Assembly: GCF_029869545.1 (NCBI RefSeq) | Contig: NZ_JARWQD010000214.1 | Span: 1 to 40,366, forward strand | Origin: Nocardia wallacei | GTDB taxonomy: Bacteria > Actinomycetota > Actinomycetes > Mycobacteriales > Mycobacteriaceae | Length of the DNA: 40,366 nt | Reading direction: 5' to 3' | Part shown: positions 9,216-17,419 of the stretch, one piece after another | Layout of the letters: the number at the start of each line of letters is the position of its first letter | Position numbering within the stretch: the stretch's first letter is position 1 | Program-made: the position numbers and the translations under genes | The notes under the pieces: model-generated | Told to the model about the DNA's origin: nothing | What the model saw: the letters and a program-made list of their open reading frames with translations, nothing else | The model's database searches: none

Positions 9216-9259
9216 ACGCTAACACGCGTTCGTGCACCCCTTACGCGTTCGTGCACCCC
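9216..9259 (-). promoter_or_regulatory. coaD promoter: TAGCGT -10 and tandem 17-bp repeat
   Basis: On the minus strand TAGCGT (9221-9216) sits 6 nt from the coaD ATG. Just upstream are two exact copies of a 17-bp sequence (ACGCGTTCGTGCACCCC on the plus strand, 9224-9240 and 9243-9259) with a 19-bp period, covering the -35 region. The tandem copies could be a regulator site, or a slippage product within the adjoining palindromic repeat. Confidence 0.5.
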
Positions 9260-9307
9260 GTACATGGCCCTGCAGGCGGTGCGGGAACACGTACGGGGTG
9301 CGGGAAG
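9227..9307 (+). repeat. Dispersed palindromic repeat, copy 1
   Basis: An ~81-bp element that aligns over its whole length with the reverse complement of 10611-10690. It has an internal inverted repeat (GCACCCCGTA / TACGGGGTGC), the shared core CCCTGCA..CGGTG.GGGAAC, and the shared end GGGGTGCGGGAAG. It lies between coaD and the DUF559 gene and reads opposite to copy 2. Confidence 0.7.
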
Positions 9308-9311
9308 CGGG

Positions 9312-10367
9312 TCAGAGTCTGCGTAGGGCAAGGGGTTTGGGTTCGGGGAGGGGGGCTTGGCAGATGAAGGCGTCGGGGCGGGTGCGGCGGGCGCGGGCGT
9401 GGGCCGCTCGCAGACGCGGGGCGACCTCGTCTCCCGTGAGGTCGTCCCAGGTCCAGCGGACCACCTGTAAACCGTTGCTGCGCATGGCGTCCTCTCGCTT
9501 CTTCTCGGCGAAGACGGCATCTCCCGGCTCCTCACCCGGCTCGAGCAGGCGGCCGTATTTGACGCGCCCGTCGAACTCCCCGACGACGCCGGTGTCGCCG
9601 AAGTAGAAGTCGACCCGGCCCAGCATGCGGCCGTCGCCGCCGTACACGTCGCCCTGGGACTGCGGCATAGCCAGGCCGAGCCGGCGCAGCATCACGCGGC
9701 TGCGGGATTCGCCGACGCTCTCGCTGTGCGGGTCGAGAAACTGCACCACGCGCCGCGCCGCGGCCATTCCGTGGCGGCGCTTGGCCAGCTCCAATTCGTT
9801 CGCCAGATCGCCTGCGGCCACACCGTATTCGCGGGCGAGCGCGTCGCCGGCGACGACGGCCGCCTCGAACGGCGTCGTGCGGGCCAGGTCGACGATGGTG
9901 CGCGCGGGGGTGGTCAGGACGAACCCGTCCAGCTCCGCCACCGCGTCGAACGGCGCGCAGTGCACCTTGACATCCGGTCTGATCCGGCCGCCGTTGCGCC
10001 GGTTGCGAGTGACGGTCACGCGCCGCAGCAACGCGACCCACACGGGTGCCCCGTAGACCACCGCCGCCGACTGGTGGCTGAGAATCGCATCGTCGGACAG
10101 ATCGTGCAGCGCGACGTCGGCGAGTATCCGGTGCCGCGCCACCGCGTCCAGCCCCGCGAATGCCGCCTCGTCGGTGTAGGCGCCGCGCCGCAGCCGGCGC
10201 CACCGTCCGCCGGTGCATCGCCTGCGGATCTCATCGTCGGTCACCCCGCCGCGGACGATCTCGTCCCGGCGCCGGATTCCGTTGTCGGCCTGGTCGTTCT
10301 CGGCGGATACGCAGGCCGTCCACGGGCCCGGCAGCTCGCGGCGAGGCGATCCGTCCGCGCCGGTCAT
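9312..10367 (-). CDS. DUF559/AbiEi-antitoxin-like protein with predicted nuclease fold
   Basis: An actinobacterial protein of about 351 residues. The N-terminal winged-helix part (VTDDEIRRRCTGGRWRRLRRG, then AILSHQSAAVVYG and TTPARTIVDLAR) resembles the AbiEi antitoxin domain. The C-terminal part resembles DUF559/Vsr-type nuclease folds, with GRVDFYFGDTGVVGEFDG, a following Lys-Tyr and LQVVRWTWDDL as candidate PD-(D/E)xK elements. Proteins of this type are common and mostly uncharacterised in actinobacteria; no AbiEii-type toxin is adjacent. The start is uncertain: ATG at 10367 is used, while GTG at 10244 would remove about 41 residues. Two inverted copies of a palindromic repeat flank it (9227-9307 and 10611-10690), raising the possibility of a moved unit. 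Confidence 0.72.
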   Translation of the reverse strand: MTGADGSPRRELPGPWTACVSAENDQADNGIRRRDEIVRGGVTDDEIRRRCTGGRWRRLRRGAYTDEAAFAGLDAVARHRILADVALHDLSDDAILSHQSAAVVYGAPVWVALLRRVTVTRNRRNGGRIRPDVKVHCAPFDAVAELDGFVLTTPARTIVDLARTTPFEAAVVAGDALAREYGVAAGDLANELELAKRRHGMAAARRVVQFLDPHSESVGESRSRVMLRRLGLAMPQSQGDVYGGDGRMLGRVDFYFGDTGVVGEFDGRVKYGRLLEPGEEPGDAVFAEKKREDAMRSNGLQVVRWTWDDLTGDEVAPRLRAAHARARRTRPDAFICQAPLPEPKPLALRRL

Positions 10368-10610
10368 TCGGGCTCGCGATCGGTCCGCGGCCGCCGCGTT
10401 CGCCGCGAGGTGTGGCGTTCGCACAGCTCGGCGGGCCGGACGACCGGACGGACCCGCGAGATATCGGGGCTCAGCCCGTTCCGCCACGACGTGCGACATC
10501 CCCTGCAATATTTCATTGCTCAACCTCCACATCGAGTCTTCGGCCAACACCGTTTGCTCAGATTGGACGCGGGGTACTCCGATGCGGTTCCTTACTCGCC
10601 TGACCAGCTT
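10368..10610. other. Intergenic stretch without a recognisable gene
   Basis: No gene was recognised between the chosen start of the DUF559 gene and repeat copy 2. The reading frame of that gene stays open to about 10637, so a longer form cannot be excluded, but the extra sequence (rich in Ala and Arg) shows no family features. Confidence 0.5.
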
Positions 10611-10690
10611 CTTCCCGCACCCCCTGTTCGTTCCCACACCGTTTGCAGGGGCACGTAGGGGGTGCGGGAACGAACAAGGGGTGCGGGAAG
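10611..10690 (-). repeat. Dispersed palindromic repeat, copy 2
   Basis: An 80-bp element in inverted orientation to copy 1. Its outer arms form a long near-perfect hairpin: CTTCCCGCACCCCCTGTTCG at 10611-10630 pairs with the 3' arm CGAACAAGGGGTGCGGGAAG at 10671-10690 with one mismatch over 20 bp, and pairing continues inward. The loop holds the core that is also seen in copy 1. It lies between the end of the GtrA gene and the start region of the DUF559 gene. Confidence 0.72.
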
Positions 10691-10737
10691 TTTGGGGCGC
10701 CTACGAGACCCGGAGACGCGACAGGAACCCGCGGCGG

Positions 10738-11559
10738 TCAGAAGACCCAGAGGCGGAGGGTGAGGAAGCGGAGGGTGCCGACGGCGGCGGCGATGGCGAT
10801 GACGGCCAGGGCCTCGGCGACGTCGCTCATGCCGGGGGCGACGAAATCGAGGATCGCCAGGGCGGCCGAGGTGATCGCGAGCCCGGCCAGCGCCAGGCCG
10901 CCGCCCTCGAGCTGCGCGGTGAGCCAGCCGACCCGGTCGGCGGCGTGGAAGGTGAGCCGCCGGTGCAGTTCGTTGGCCAGCGCGGTGCTCACGATCGAGC
11001 CGGTGAGGTTGGCCAGCTGCGCGCCGCCGCCGTAGAAGGCGAGGAACAGCAGGAAGTAGCCGATATTGCTGAGCCCGCCGACCAGCGCGAACCGGACCAG
11101 CTGCGGCAGCCACTTGTCGCCACGCAGGTAGGCGCCCAGTCGCCCGAGCGCGCGCCGCGTCGTGCGCGGGCCGTCGGCGATCGCTTCCTCCGGCGCCAGC
11201 ACGGCCACGGAGCCAGTGCGCGGCTCGGCCGGGGCGCCCGCGGCGAGGGGCTCCGGCACCGTGGGCAGATGCCTGGCGCGGCCGCGGGACAACTGGCCGG
11301 TGACCAACCGGGACAGCAGCGTCGGCTTGCGGGCGGGCGATGCGGCCGGGGATTCGGCCGGACGCACCGGCATCCGGAACATGTCGGGCGGCGGCACGGT
11401 CAAGCCCATGCTCAACCAGATCAGCCAATGAAACGGAGAAGGGGCGGGTTCGGCCGCCTGTCCCGCGGTTGTGCCGTCGGACCGCACGGGTACGCCGGGG
11501 CCGGGCGGGGTGTTCGCCCCGGGGCCCTTCAGTACCGGATACAGGACAGCCATTGTCAT
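10738..11559 (-). CDS. GtrA-family membrane protein
   Basis: A 273-residue protein whose C-terminal ~120 residues form a GtrA domain of four transmembrane segments, beginning QLVRFALVGGLSNIGYFLLF, followed by ANLTGSIVSTALANELHRRL, with the family's conserved arginine-containing end LRFLTLRLWVF. GtrA proteins act in cell-surface polysaccharide assembly; some are thought to move polyprenyl-phosphate-linked sugars across the membrane, and mycobacterial members influence arabinogalactan priming. The N-terminal ~140 residues are Pro/Ala-rich, carry no recognisable domain and are unusually long for the family. The ATG at 11559 was used; a later internal start at the GtrA domain is possible. No glycosyltransferase partner is adjacent. 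Confidence 0.82.
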   Translation of the reverse strand: MTMAVLYPVLKGPGANTPPGPGVPVRSDGTTAGQAAEPAPSPFHWLIWLSMGLTVPPPDMFRMPVRPAESPAASPARKPTLLSRLVTGQLSRGRARHLPTVPEPLAAGAPAEPRTGSVAVLAPEEAIADGPRTTRRALGRLGAYLRGDKWLPQLVRFALVGGLSNIGYFLLFLAFYGGGAQLANLTGSIVSTALANELHRRLTFHAADRVGWLTAQLEGGGLALAGLAITSAALAILDFVAPGMSDVAEALAVIAIAAAVGTLRFLTLRLWVF

Positions 11560-11580
11560 TTCCGATCCAACAGCGCCGGG

Positions 11581-11658
11581 CGCGGATTGTTCCGCGACCC
11601 GACTGGTCTACCGCTCAGTAAAAAAGATAACACCAAGTGGAGAGATTTCCTCCACTTG
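11581..11658. promoter_or_regulatory. Two hairpins in an AT-richer gap
   Basis: The 247-bp gap between the divergent GtrA gene and sepIVA is less GC-rich than its surroundings. It contains CGCGGA-TTGT-TCCGCG (11581-11596) and a perfect 9-bp stem CAAGTGGAG / CTCCACTTG with a 7-nt loop (11634-11658). On the minus strand the second hairpin is followed after 8 nt by TCTTTTTTAC, resembling an intrinsic terminator although no minus-strand gene ends there. It might mark a short transcript, or an operator. Confidence 0.4.
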
Positions 11659-11806
11659 ATTTCTGTGGCTTTGGAAACACACCCACGACACACCGCGGGT
11701 GAACTGGGCAGATGATCGTGACGAGGGGCACACTGGGCCCAGGCTGCATGAAGGCCAGACGGCGGGCTCCGTCGTGAGAGTTCGGTAGGAGAGTGGGGTC
11801 AGCAGG

Positions 11807-12553
11807 ATGTACCGCGTATTCGAAGCACTCGACGAACTGGTCGCGATCGTGGAGGAGGCGCGCGGCATCCCGCCGACGCGCAACTGCATCGTTCCGCGCG
11901 GCGAGGTTCTGGAGCTGCTCGACGACGTGCGCGACGCGCTGCCGGGCGAGCTCGACGACGCCCAGGACGTCCTGGACCATCGCGACAAGATCGTCTCCGA
12001 TGCCCGCTCGACCGCCGAGACCACCGTCACCACCGCCGACGACCAGGCCAAGCAGACCGTCACGGCCGCCCGCGAGGAGGCCGACCGGATCCTGGCCGAC
12101 GCCAAGGCGCACGCCGATCGGATGGTCGCCGAGGCCGGTGCCCACGCCGATCACCTGGTCGCCACCGCGCAGGCCGAGGCCGACCGGGTGATCGCCGACG
12201 GCAAGGCCGAATACGAGTCGGTCACCGGCCGGGCGCGGACCGAATCCGAGCGCATGATCGCGGCCGGGCAGTCGTCCTACGACCGGTCGGTCGCCGACGG
12301 CCGCGCCGAACAGGAGCGCCTGGTGTCGCAGACCGAGGTGGTGCGGGCCGCGCATGCGGAATCGGCCCGGCTCATCGACGCCGCGAACGCCGAATCGGAC
12401 CGGCTGCGCGAGGAGTGCGACCACTACGTCGACTCCAAGCTGGCCGACTTCGAGGAGACGCTGCACGGTGCCCTGCGAACGGTCGGCCGCGGGCGTCAGC
12501 AGCTGCGGTCCGGTGCGGGTGTGCCGGACTACGCCGCCGAGTTCCGCCGCTGA
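11807..12553 (+). CDS. sepIVA: DivIVA-like coiled-coil septal protein SepIVA
   Basis: A 248-residue cytoplasmic protein. The N-terminal ~60 residues (MYRVFEALDELVAIVEEARG .. VPRGEVLELLDDVRDALP) match the mycobacterial protein Rv2927c/SepIVA. This is followed by a long Ala/Glu/Asp-rich coiled coil (about 55-215) with loosely repeating units of the ADRMVAEAGAHAD type. In mycobacteria SepIVA is an essential DivIVA-domain factor in division and polar cell-envelope synthesis; the role here is inferred from homology and position. It heads the conserved run sepIVA-DUF177-rpmF-rnc-mutM. A purine-rich TAGGAGAG lies about 15 nt upstream of the ATG. Confidence 0.85.
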   Translation: MYRVFEALDELVAIVEEARGIPPTRNCIVPRGEVLELLDDVRDALPGELDDAQDVLDHRDKIVSDARSTAETTVTTADDQAKQTVTAAREEADRILADAKAHADRMVAEAGAHADHLVATAQAEADRVIADGKAEYESVTGRARTESERMIAAGQSSYDRSVADGRAEQERLVSQTEVVRAAHAESARLIDAANAESDRLREECDHYVDSKLADFEETLHGALRTVGRGRQQLRSGAGVPDYAAEFRR

Positions 12554-12573
12554 GGGAGGGGCCGCCCTGCGGT

Positions 12574-12603
12574 TTGGGCGCCCGGTGCTCGGTCCAGTAT
12601 TGT
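12574..12603 (+). promoter_or_regulatory. Possible promoter for DUF177-rpmF
   Basis: TTGGGC (12574-12579) and TATTGT (12598-12603) are separated by 18 nt in the 95-bp gap after sepIVA. This would give the DUF177-rpmF-rnc group its own promoter with a leader of about 40 nt. The match is moderate. Confidence 0.35.
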
Positions 12604-12648
12604 GGACTGGTTGCCCAAATCCCACACCCGATCGTGAGTGAGTTCGTG

Positions 12649-13314
12649 ATGCCCGCCGAATCCGGTTCCGGTTCGCGTCGTCGTCAGACCGACGCGGGCT
12701 TCGTGCTGGACACGCGCAGCCTCGGACGCGCCGCCGGTTCGATGCGGCAGGTGCGGCGCACCGTCGCCGTCTCGGAGCGGATCGGCCTGGACATGGTCGC
12801 CGTCCCGGTCGGCGGCGAGGTCGACCTGGACCTGACCCTGCAGGCCGTCTCGGAGGGCGTCCTGGTCACCGGCACGGTGTCCGCACCGGTGTCGGGGGAG
12901 TGCTCGCGCTGTCTCGAGCCGTTCACCGACGAGATCGAGCTGGAGCTGACGGAGCTGTTCGCCTATCCGGACAGCGCCACCGAGCAGACCACCGAGGACG
13001 ACGAGGTCTACCGGCTGATCGATGACATGATCGATCTGAAACCGGTGGTCGTCGACGCCGTCGGCCTGGCGCTGCCGCTGCAGCCGCTGTGCGAGCCCGA
13101 CTGCGCCGGACTGTGCCCGGAATGCGGTGTGCGGATGGCGATTGCAGGTCCGGATCACAAGCATGAGATACTGGACCCCCGCTGGGCCGGGCTCGCGAAT
13201 TTCGCGGCCGAGGCACCCGGCACCGGTGCCCCGGGCACCGCAGCACAATCAGACGAAGACCGATCTCTCGCGGGCCGTAACGGCTCGGCGAGTTCCAGAA
13301 CAGAGGAGAAGTAG
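12649..13314 (+). CDS. DUF177 (YceD-type) protein, 23S rRNA accumulation factor family
   Basis: A 221-residue member of the YceD/DUF177 family, which is genetically linked to rpmF across bacteria and involved in 23S rRNA accumulation in E. coli and plants. It shows the family CxxC ([11 protein letters not shown]) and the C-terminal cluster [13 protein letters not shown], a likely metal-binding knuckle. The C-terminal ~45 residues are low-complexity (Ala/Gly/Ser/Thr). ATG 12649 is chosen because GTGAGTGAG precedes it at workable spacing; the in-frame GTG at 12634 would add five residues. The stop lies 2 nt before the rpmF start, so the two are almost certainly cotranscribed. Confidence 0.9.
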   Translation: MPAESGSGSRRRQTDAGFVLDTRSLGRAAGSMRQVRRTVAVSERIGLDMVAVPVGGEVDLDLTLQAVSEGVLVTGTVSAPVSGECSRCLEPFTDEIELELTELFAYPDSATEQTTEDDEVYRLIDDMIDLKPVVVDAVGLALPLQPLCEPDCAGLCPECGVRMAIAGPDHKHEILDPRWAGLANFAAEAPGTGAPGTAAQSDEDRSLAGRNGSASSRTEEK

Positions 13315-13316
13315 TC

Positions 13317-13499
13317 GTGGCCGTTCCGAAGCGCCGGATGTCTCGTGCCAACACCCGCTCGCGGCGCAGCCAGTGGAAGGCCACCGCGCCGACCCTGATC
13401 ACGTGCCCGAACCGGGCGTGCGGTCAGAAGACGCTGCCGCACATCGCGTGCCCGAACTGCGGCACGTACAAGGGCCGCCAGGTCACCTCCGCTGTCTGA
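13317..13499 (+). CDS. rpmF: Ribosomal protein bL32
   Basis: A 60-residue basic protein of the large ribosomal subunit. It begins [20 protein letters not shown], the classic bL32 N-terminus. It keeps the four cysteines of a zinc ribbon (CPNRAC.. and ..CPNCG), so it is the zinc-binding (C+) form rather than the zinc-free paralogue made under zinc limitation. The start is GTG with GAGGAG about 8 nt upstream. It sits between DUF177 and rnc, the standard arrangement outside mycobacteria. Confidence 0.97.
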   Translation: MAVPKRRMSRANTRSRRSQWKATAPTLITCPNRACGQKTLPHIACPNCGTYKGRQVTSAV

Positions 13500-13521
13500 T
13501 CACCCAGCCCGGTAGCCGAAC

Positions 13522-14259
13522 GTGACCGCCAGCAAGGACGGAGCAGACGCACTCGCCGTAGGCGAAGCCGCTGATCACACCCCTCTGCTCGAGGCACTCG
13601 GCGTCGACGTGCGCCCGGATCTGCTCCGGCTCGCGCTCACCCACCGGTCCTACGCCTACGAGAACGGCGGCCTGCCGACCAACGAGCGGCTGGAGTTCCT
13701 CGGCGATTCGGTGCTCGGCCTGAGCATCACCGAGCGCCTGTACCTGGAGCATCCGGACAAGTCCGAGGGCGAGCTGGCCAAACTCCGCGCGAGCGTGGTG
13801 AACATGCACGCCCTGGCGGAGGTCGCGCGGGATCTGGGCGCCGGTGGGCTGGGCCGCCACCTGCTGCTCGGCAAGGGCGAGGAGCTGACCGGGGGCCGCG
13901 ACAAGCCGAGCATTCTCGCCGACGGCATGGAGTCGCTGCTGGGTGCGGTGCACCTGCAGCACGGCATCGACGTCGCGCGCAGCGTGGTGCTGCGCCTGTT
14001 CGCCGATCTGCTCGAGCGCGGTCCCCGCATGGGCGCCGGACTGGACTGGAAGACCAGCCTGCAGGAGCTGACCGCCGAGCGCGGTATCGGCGTGCCCAGC
14101 TACGAGATCACCTCGACCGGGCCGGATCACGACAAGGAATTCACCGCGACCGCCGTCGTCGGCGGGCGGGCCTACGGTACGGGCGTCGGCCGGTCGAAGA
14201 AGGAAGCCGAACAGAAGGCCGCGGGTGCCGCCTGGCAGTCGCTCAACGGCTCCGTCTGA
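13522..14259 (+). CDS. rnc: Ribonuclease III
   Basis: RNase III cleaves double-stranded RNA in rRNA precursors and structured mRNAs. The 245-residue protein has the signature [11 protein letters not shown] (54-64) with the catalytic acidic residues, the second acidic motif [12 protein letters not shown] (about 132-143), and a C-terminal double-stranded RNA-binding domain (about 173-243, ending [21 protein letters not shown]). The start is GTG. The 22-nt spacing from rpmF and the order rnc-mutM match related genomes. It is complete and ordinary. Confidence 0.97.
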   Translation: MTASKDGADALAVGEAADHTPLLEALGVDVRPDLLRLALTHRSYAYENGGLPTNERLEFLGDSVLGLSITERLYLEHPDKSEGELAKLRASVVNMHALAEVARDLGAGGLGRHLLLGKGEELTGGRDKPSILADGMESLLGAVHLQHGIDVARSVVLRLFADLLERGPRMGAGLDWKTSLQELTAERGIGVPSYEITSTGPDHDKEFTATAVVGGRAYGTGVGRSKKEAEQKAAGAAWQSLNGSV

Positions 14260-14353
14260 TCCGCGATTTCCCGGAAGCCGCTCGCCGATGGCCGGGCGGC
14301 CTTTCTGTCGGTGGTCGTTTCTACACTGGTGAGCGATTCTAAGGAGTATCGCG

Positions 14354-15211
14354 GTGCCTGAGCTTCCCGAGGTCGAGGTCGTCCGACGCGGCCTGGCCGA
14401 CCATGTGGTCGGCAGCGTCATCGAATCCGTCACCGTCAAGCATCCACGGTCGGTGCGCCGCCACCTGCTGGGCGGCGACCATCTCGCCGCGCAGCTGGCC
14501 GGGCTGCGCATCGAATCCGCGCAGCGCCGCGGCAAATTCCTGTGGCTGACCTTCGACGATCCCGACACCGCGCTGGTCGTGCATCTGGGCATGAGCGGCC
14601 AGATGCTGGTGCAGCCCGCCGACGCGCCGCTGGAGAAGCACGCGCACATCGTCGCGGTCCTGGATTCGGGGGCGCAGCTGCGATTCATCGATCAGCGCAC
14701 CTTCGGCGGCTGGGCGCTGCACCGGATCGTCGAGGTGGACGGCACCGCCGTGCCGGAGGCGGTGGCGCACATCGGCCGTGACCCGCTGGATCCCCACTTC
14801 GATGCCGACGCGGTGGTTCGAAGGCTGAAGGCGAAGCAGTCCGAGATCAAGCGGGTGCTGCTGGACCAGACCGTGGTGTCGGGCATCGGCAACATCTACG
14901 CCGACGAGGCGCTGTGGCGCGCCCGCATCCACGGCGAGCGCATCGCCGCCAAGCTCACCAAGCCCGCCCTGCACGGCCTGCTGACCGAGGTGCGCGCGGT
15001 GATGGCCGAGGCGCTACGGGCGGGCGGCACCTCCTTCGACGCGCTGTATGTCGACGTCAACGGTCAATCCGGCTACTTCGAGCGCGCCCTGGCCGCCTAC
15101 GGCCGCGAGGACGAACCGTGCCGCCGCTGCGGGGCGCCGATGCGGCGGGAGAAGTTCATGAACCGCTCGTCGTTCTCCTGCCCGCGCTGTCAGCCGAGGC
15201 CGCGCACCTGA
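14354..15211 (+). CDS. mutM: Formamidopyrimidine-DNA glycosylase (Fpg/MutM)
   Basis: Base-excision repair glycosylase/AP lyase that removes 8-oxoguanine and formamidopyrimidines. The 285-residue protein starts [13 protein letters not shown], so the N-terminal Pro nucleophile and the Glu beside it are present after removal of Met. It has [12 protein letters not shown], the helix-two-turn-helix stretch [15 protein letters not shown], and a complete C-terminal zinc finger ([12 protein letters not shown] .. SCPRCQ). The start is GTG 14354, preceded by AAGGAG. A 94-bp gap separates it from rnc; a weak hairpin followed by TTTCT in that gap is not convincing as a terminator. Confidence 0.97.
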   Translation: MPELPEVEVVRRGLADHVVGSVIESVTVKHPRSVRRHLLGGDHLAAQLAGLRIESAQRRGKFLWLTFDDPDTALVVHLGMSGQMLVQPADAPLEKHAHIVAVLDSGAQLRFIDQRTFGGWALHRIVEVDGTAVPEAVAHIGRDPLDPHFDADAVVRRLKAKQSEIKRVLLDQTVVSGIGNIYADEALWRARIHGERIAAKLTKPALHGLLTEVRAVMAEALRAGGTSFDALYVDVNGQSGYFERALAAYGREDEPCRRCGAPMRREKFMNRSSFSCPRCQPRPRT

Positions 15212-15302
15212 GCGCGGGTGTGGCTCGGTACCCAACCACGGGCTGGGTCGGTAAATTCGGTGGTACTCACGATCGGCAAGAGACGCGGAGAGGCGGGGGA
15301 GC

Positions 15303-15884
15303 ATGCGCAAACTGACCTACTACGTCGCATCGACCATCGACGGTTTCATCGCTACCGAGGACGGTTCGGTCGACTTCTTCCCCGTCGGAGGTGACCACGG
15401 CCCGGCGATCACGGCGCAGTACCCGGAGACCCTGCCGACCAAGGTGCGCGAATCGCTGGGCATCGACAAGCTCGGCAGCTATTTCGACACCGTGCTGATG
15501 GGCCGCAAGACCCACGACTTCGGCGTCCGGACCGGAACCTCGAGCCCGTACGCGCATCTGCGGCAGATCGTGGTGTCCACGACGCTGCCCGAGCGCCCGG
15601 ACCCGGATGTCGAACTCGTCTCCGGCGATCCGCTCGCGCGGGTGCGGGAACTCAAGCGCGAGAACGGCCTCGGCATCTGGCTGTGCGGCGGCGGTGAACT
15701 CGCGCAGGCGCTGCTGCCGGAGATCGACCAGGTGTTCCTGAAGCTGTACCCGATCGTGCTGGGGCGCGGCCGCCCGCTGTTCGGCGCGGGCGGGCAGCTA
15801 CCCGAACCGGCGCGATTCCGGGTGCTGACCAGCCGTGTCTTCGAGGACGGTGTGGCCTTCGTGAAATACGTGCGGATTCGCTAG
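15303..15884 (+). CDS. RibD C-terminal / dihydrofolate-reductase-like protein
   Basis: A 193-residue single-domain reductase of the RibD_C/DHFR-like superfamily, which binds NADPH. It begins MRKLTYYVASTIDGFIA, the usual family N-terminus, and has DTVLMGRKTHDFG, the nucleotide-binding GIWLCGGGELAQALL, and VLGRGRPLFG near the end. Such stand-alone members are abundant in actinobacteria and their substrates are unknown; a true folate-pathway DHFR is unlikely from the sequence. GGGGGAG precedes the ATG. Its stop overlaps the GTG of the next gene (TAGTG), so the two are translationally coupled, though no functional link is known. Confidence 0.85.
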   Translation: MRKLTYYVASTIDGFIATEDGSVDFFPVGGDHGPAITAQYPETLPTKVRESLGIDKLGSYFDTVLMGRKTHDFGVRTGTSSPYAHLRQIVVSTTLPERPDPDVELVSGDPLARVRELKRENGLGIWLCGGGELAQALLPEIDQVFLKLYPIVLGRGRPLFGAGGQLPEPARFRVLTSRVFEDGVAFVKYVRIR

Positions 15885-16936
15885 TGGCCCGACAGTTCCC
15901 TTCGGGAAAGGGAGAACGAGAGCAGGAGCGGGTTGCCTACCTGCTGCGGGAGATCGCCTTCTGGATGGAGCGCTCCCGGGCGCAGACGCATCGGGTAAAG
16001 GCATATCGGCGGGCGGCCGACGCGGTGGCCGACCTGTCGTCCGAGCAGTACGACGATTACCGGAGAAGCGGTGGCTGGCAAGAGATTTCGGGCATCGGAC
16101 CGAAGACGGCCAGCGTGATCATCCAGGCATGCGCCGGGCACGTGCCCGACAAGCTGGCCGAATTACGCACGGCGGCAAGGCCGATCGCGCCCGGCGGGGC
16201 GCCGCTGCGCGCCCTGCTGCGCGGTGACCTGCACACCCACTCGAACTGGTCCGACGGCGGCAGCCCGATCGAGGAGATGATGCGCACCGCCGCCGCGCTG
16301 GGCCACGAATACTGTGCGCTGACCGATCATTCGCCCCGGCTGACCGTCGCCAATGGGCTGTCCGCCGACCGGCTGCGCCGCCAGCTCGACGTGGTGGCGC
16401 GGCTGAACGAGGAGCTGGCGCCGTTTCGCATCCTCACCGGCATCGAGGTCGACATCCTCGACGACGGCACCCTCGACCAGCAGGCCGACCTGCTGGCACG
16501 GCTCGATATCGTCGTCGCCAGTGTGCATTCCAAGCTGCGCGCCGACAGCGCTACCATGACGCGGCGCATGGTGTACGCGGTGGCCGACCCGAATGTGGAC
16601 GTGCTCGGCCACTGCACCGGGAGGCTGGTGACCGGCGAGCGTGGGATCAGGCCGGAGTCGCAGTTCGACGCCGAGGTCGTGTTCGAGGCGTGCCGACGCT
16701 ACGGCACCGCGGTGGAGATCAACAGCCGACCGGAGCGCCGCGACCCGCCGAGCCGACTGATGCGGCTGGCGGTGGAGATGGACTGCTACTTCGCCATCGA
16801 TACCGACGCACACGCGCCCGGCCAATTGGATTGGCAGGGTTACGGATGCGAGCGAGCCCTGGCCAACGGCGTTGCGGCGGAACGGATCATCAACACCTGG
16901 CCGGTGGACGAGCTGCTGGAGTTCGCCGCCGCCTGA
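15884..16936 (+). CDS. HhH-PHP hydrolase, PolX-like without polymerase domain
   Basis: A 350-residue protein. The N-terminal helix-hairpin-helix part (about 15-100, with EISGIGPKTASVIIQA) is of the DNA polymerase beta/PolX type. It is joined directly to a PHP metal-dependent phosphoesterase (about 108-345). The metal-binding motifs are all present: DLHTHSNWSDG, ALTDHS, GIEVDILDDG, VASVHS, LGHCTG and DTDAHAPGQLD. The polymerase palm/fingers between HhH and PHP in bacterial PolX are missing, so it is probably a DNA end-processing nuclease or phosphatase. The GTG start overlaps the stop of the preceding gene by one base. It ends 6 nt from the convergent DUF350 gene. Confidence 0.87.
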   Translation: MARQFPSGKGEREQERVAYLLREIAFWMERSRAQTHRVKAYRRAADAVADLSSEQYDDYRRSGGWQEISGIGPKTASVIIQACAGHVPDKLAELRTAARPIAPGGAPLRALLRGDLHTHSNWSDGGSPIEEMMRTAAALGHEYCALTDHSPRLTVANGLSADRLRRQLDVVARLNEELAPFRILTGIEVDILDDGTLDQQADLLARLDIVVASVHSKLRADSATMTRRMVYAVADPNVDVLGHCTGRLVTGERGIRPESQFDAEVVFEACRRYGTAVEINSRPERRDPPSRLMRLAVEMDCYFAIDTDAHAPGQLDWQGYGCERALANGVAAERIINTWPVDELLEFAAA

Positions 16937-16942
16937 GCTTGC

Positions 16943-17392
16943 CTACAGGACGGCGAACGCGACGACCATGCCGATGCCGAGGTGCGCGGCCGCCACCAGC
17001 AGCGACTGCACCTTGTAGGTGTCGGCGTGCAGCAGATCGTCGATGTCCAGGCCGACGACCCACTCCAGGACGCGCACCGAAATGACCTGCGCCACAATGC
17101 CGATCAGGCCGTAGATGGCCGATGCGATGAGGCCCTCGGCGAGCTTGCCACCCGCGGAGTAGATGGCCAGCACCACGATCAGCGCCATGCTCACCAGACC
17201 GGAGGCGGTCACCACGACAGCGTTCGGGTTGCCGGAGGTCACCAGCCGGCGCAGCGGGCCGGGCGTGGTGATGTCGATGGCGTAGAAGCCGATCAGCATC
17301 AGGGCCAGGCCCAGGACGGCGTAGGCGATGATGGCGCCGATGCCGTGGCCGATAGTGCCCCAATACCCCGATTCGAGCGCAAGTGTGGTCAT
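16943..17392 (-). CDS. DUF350 membrane protein
   Basis: A 149-residue integral membrane protein with about four transmembrane helices arranged as two DUF350-type units (GTIGHGIGAIIAYAVLGLAL and GGKLAEGLIASAIYGLIGIV each start one). The ends between helices contain DITTPGPLRRL and LDIDDLL. The function of DUF350 is unknown; in E. coli relatives (YjfL) sit beside glutathionylspermidine-synthase-like ATP-grasp proteins and DUF1190 lipoproteins, and the same partnership appears here. It is the last gene of the cassette, 27 nt after the ATP-grasp gene, with GGAGGAC before its ATG. Confidence 0.85.
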   Translation of the reverse strand: MTTLALESGYWGTIGHGIGAIIAYAVLGLALMLIGFYAIDITTPGPLRRLVTSGNPNAVVVTASGLVSMALIVVLAIYSAGGKLAEGLIASAIYGLIGIVAQVISVRVLEWVVGLDIDDLLHADTYKVQSLLVAAAHLGIGMVVAFAVL

Positions 17393-17419
17393 GGATTGTC
17401 CTCCAGGTGTGGTTCGGTG

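Noticed and set aside
9221..9307. CRISPR-like array from repeated GTTCGTGCACCCC units near coaD
   Set aside because: Only two exact tandem units with 2-nt spacing plus a palindromic element; no regular spacers, no cas genes.
14260..14353. Intrinsic terminator between rnc and mutM (GGCC..GGCC then TTTCT)
   Set aside because: The stem is only 4 bp and the T-tract is short, so it is too weak to call.
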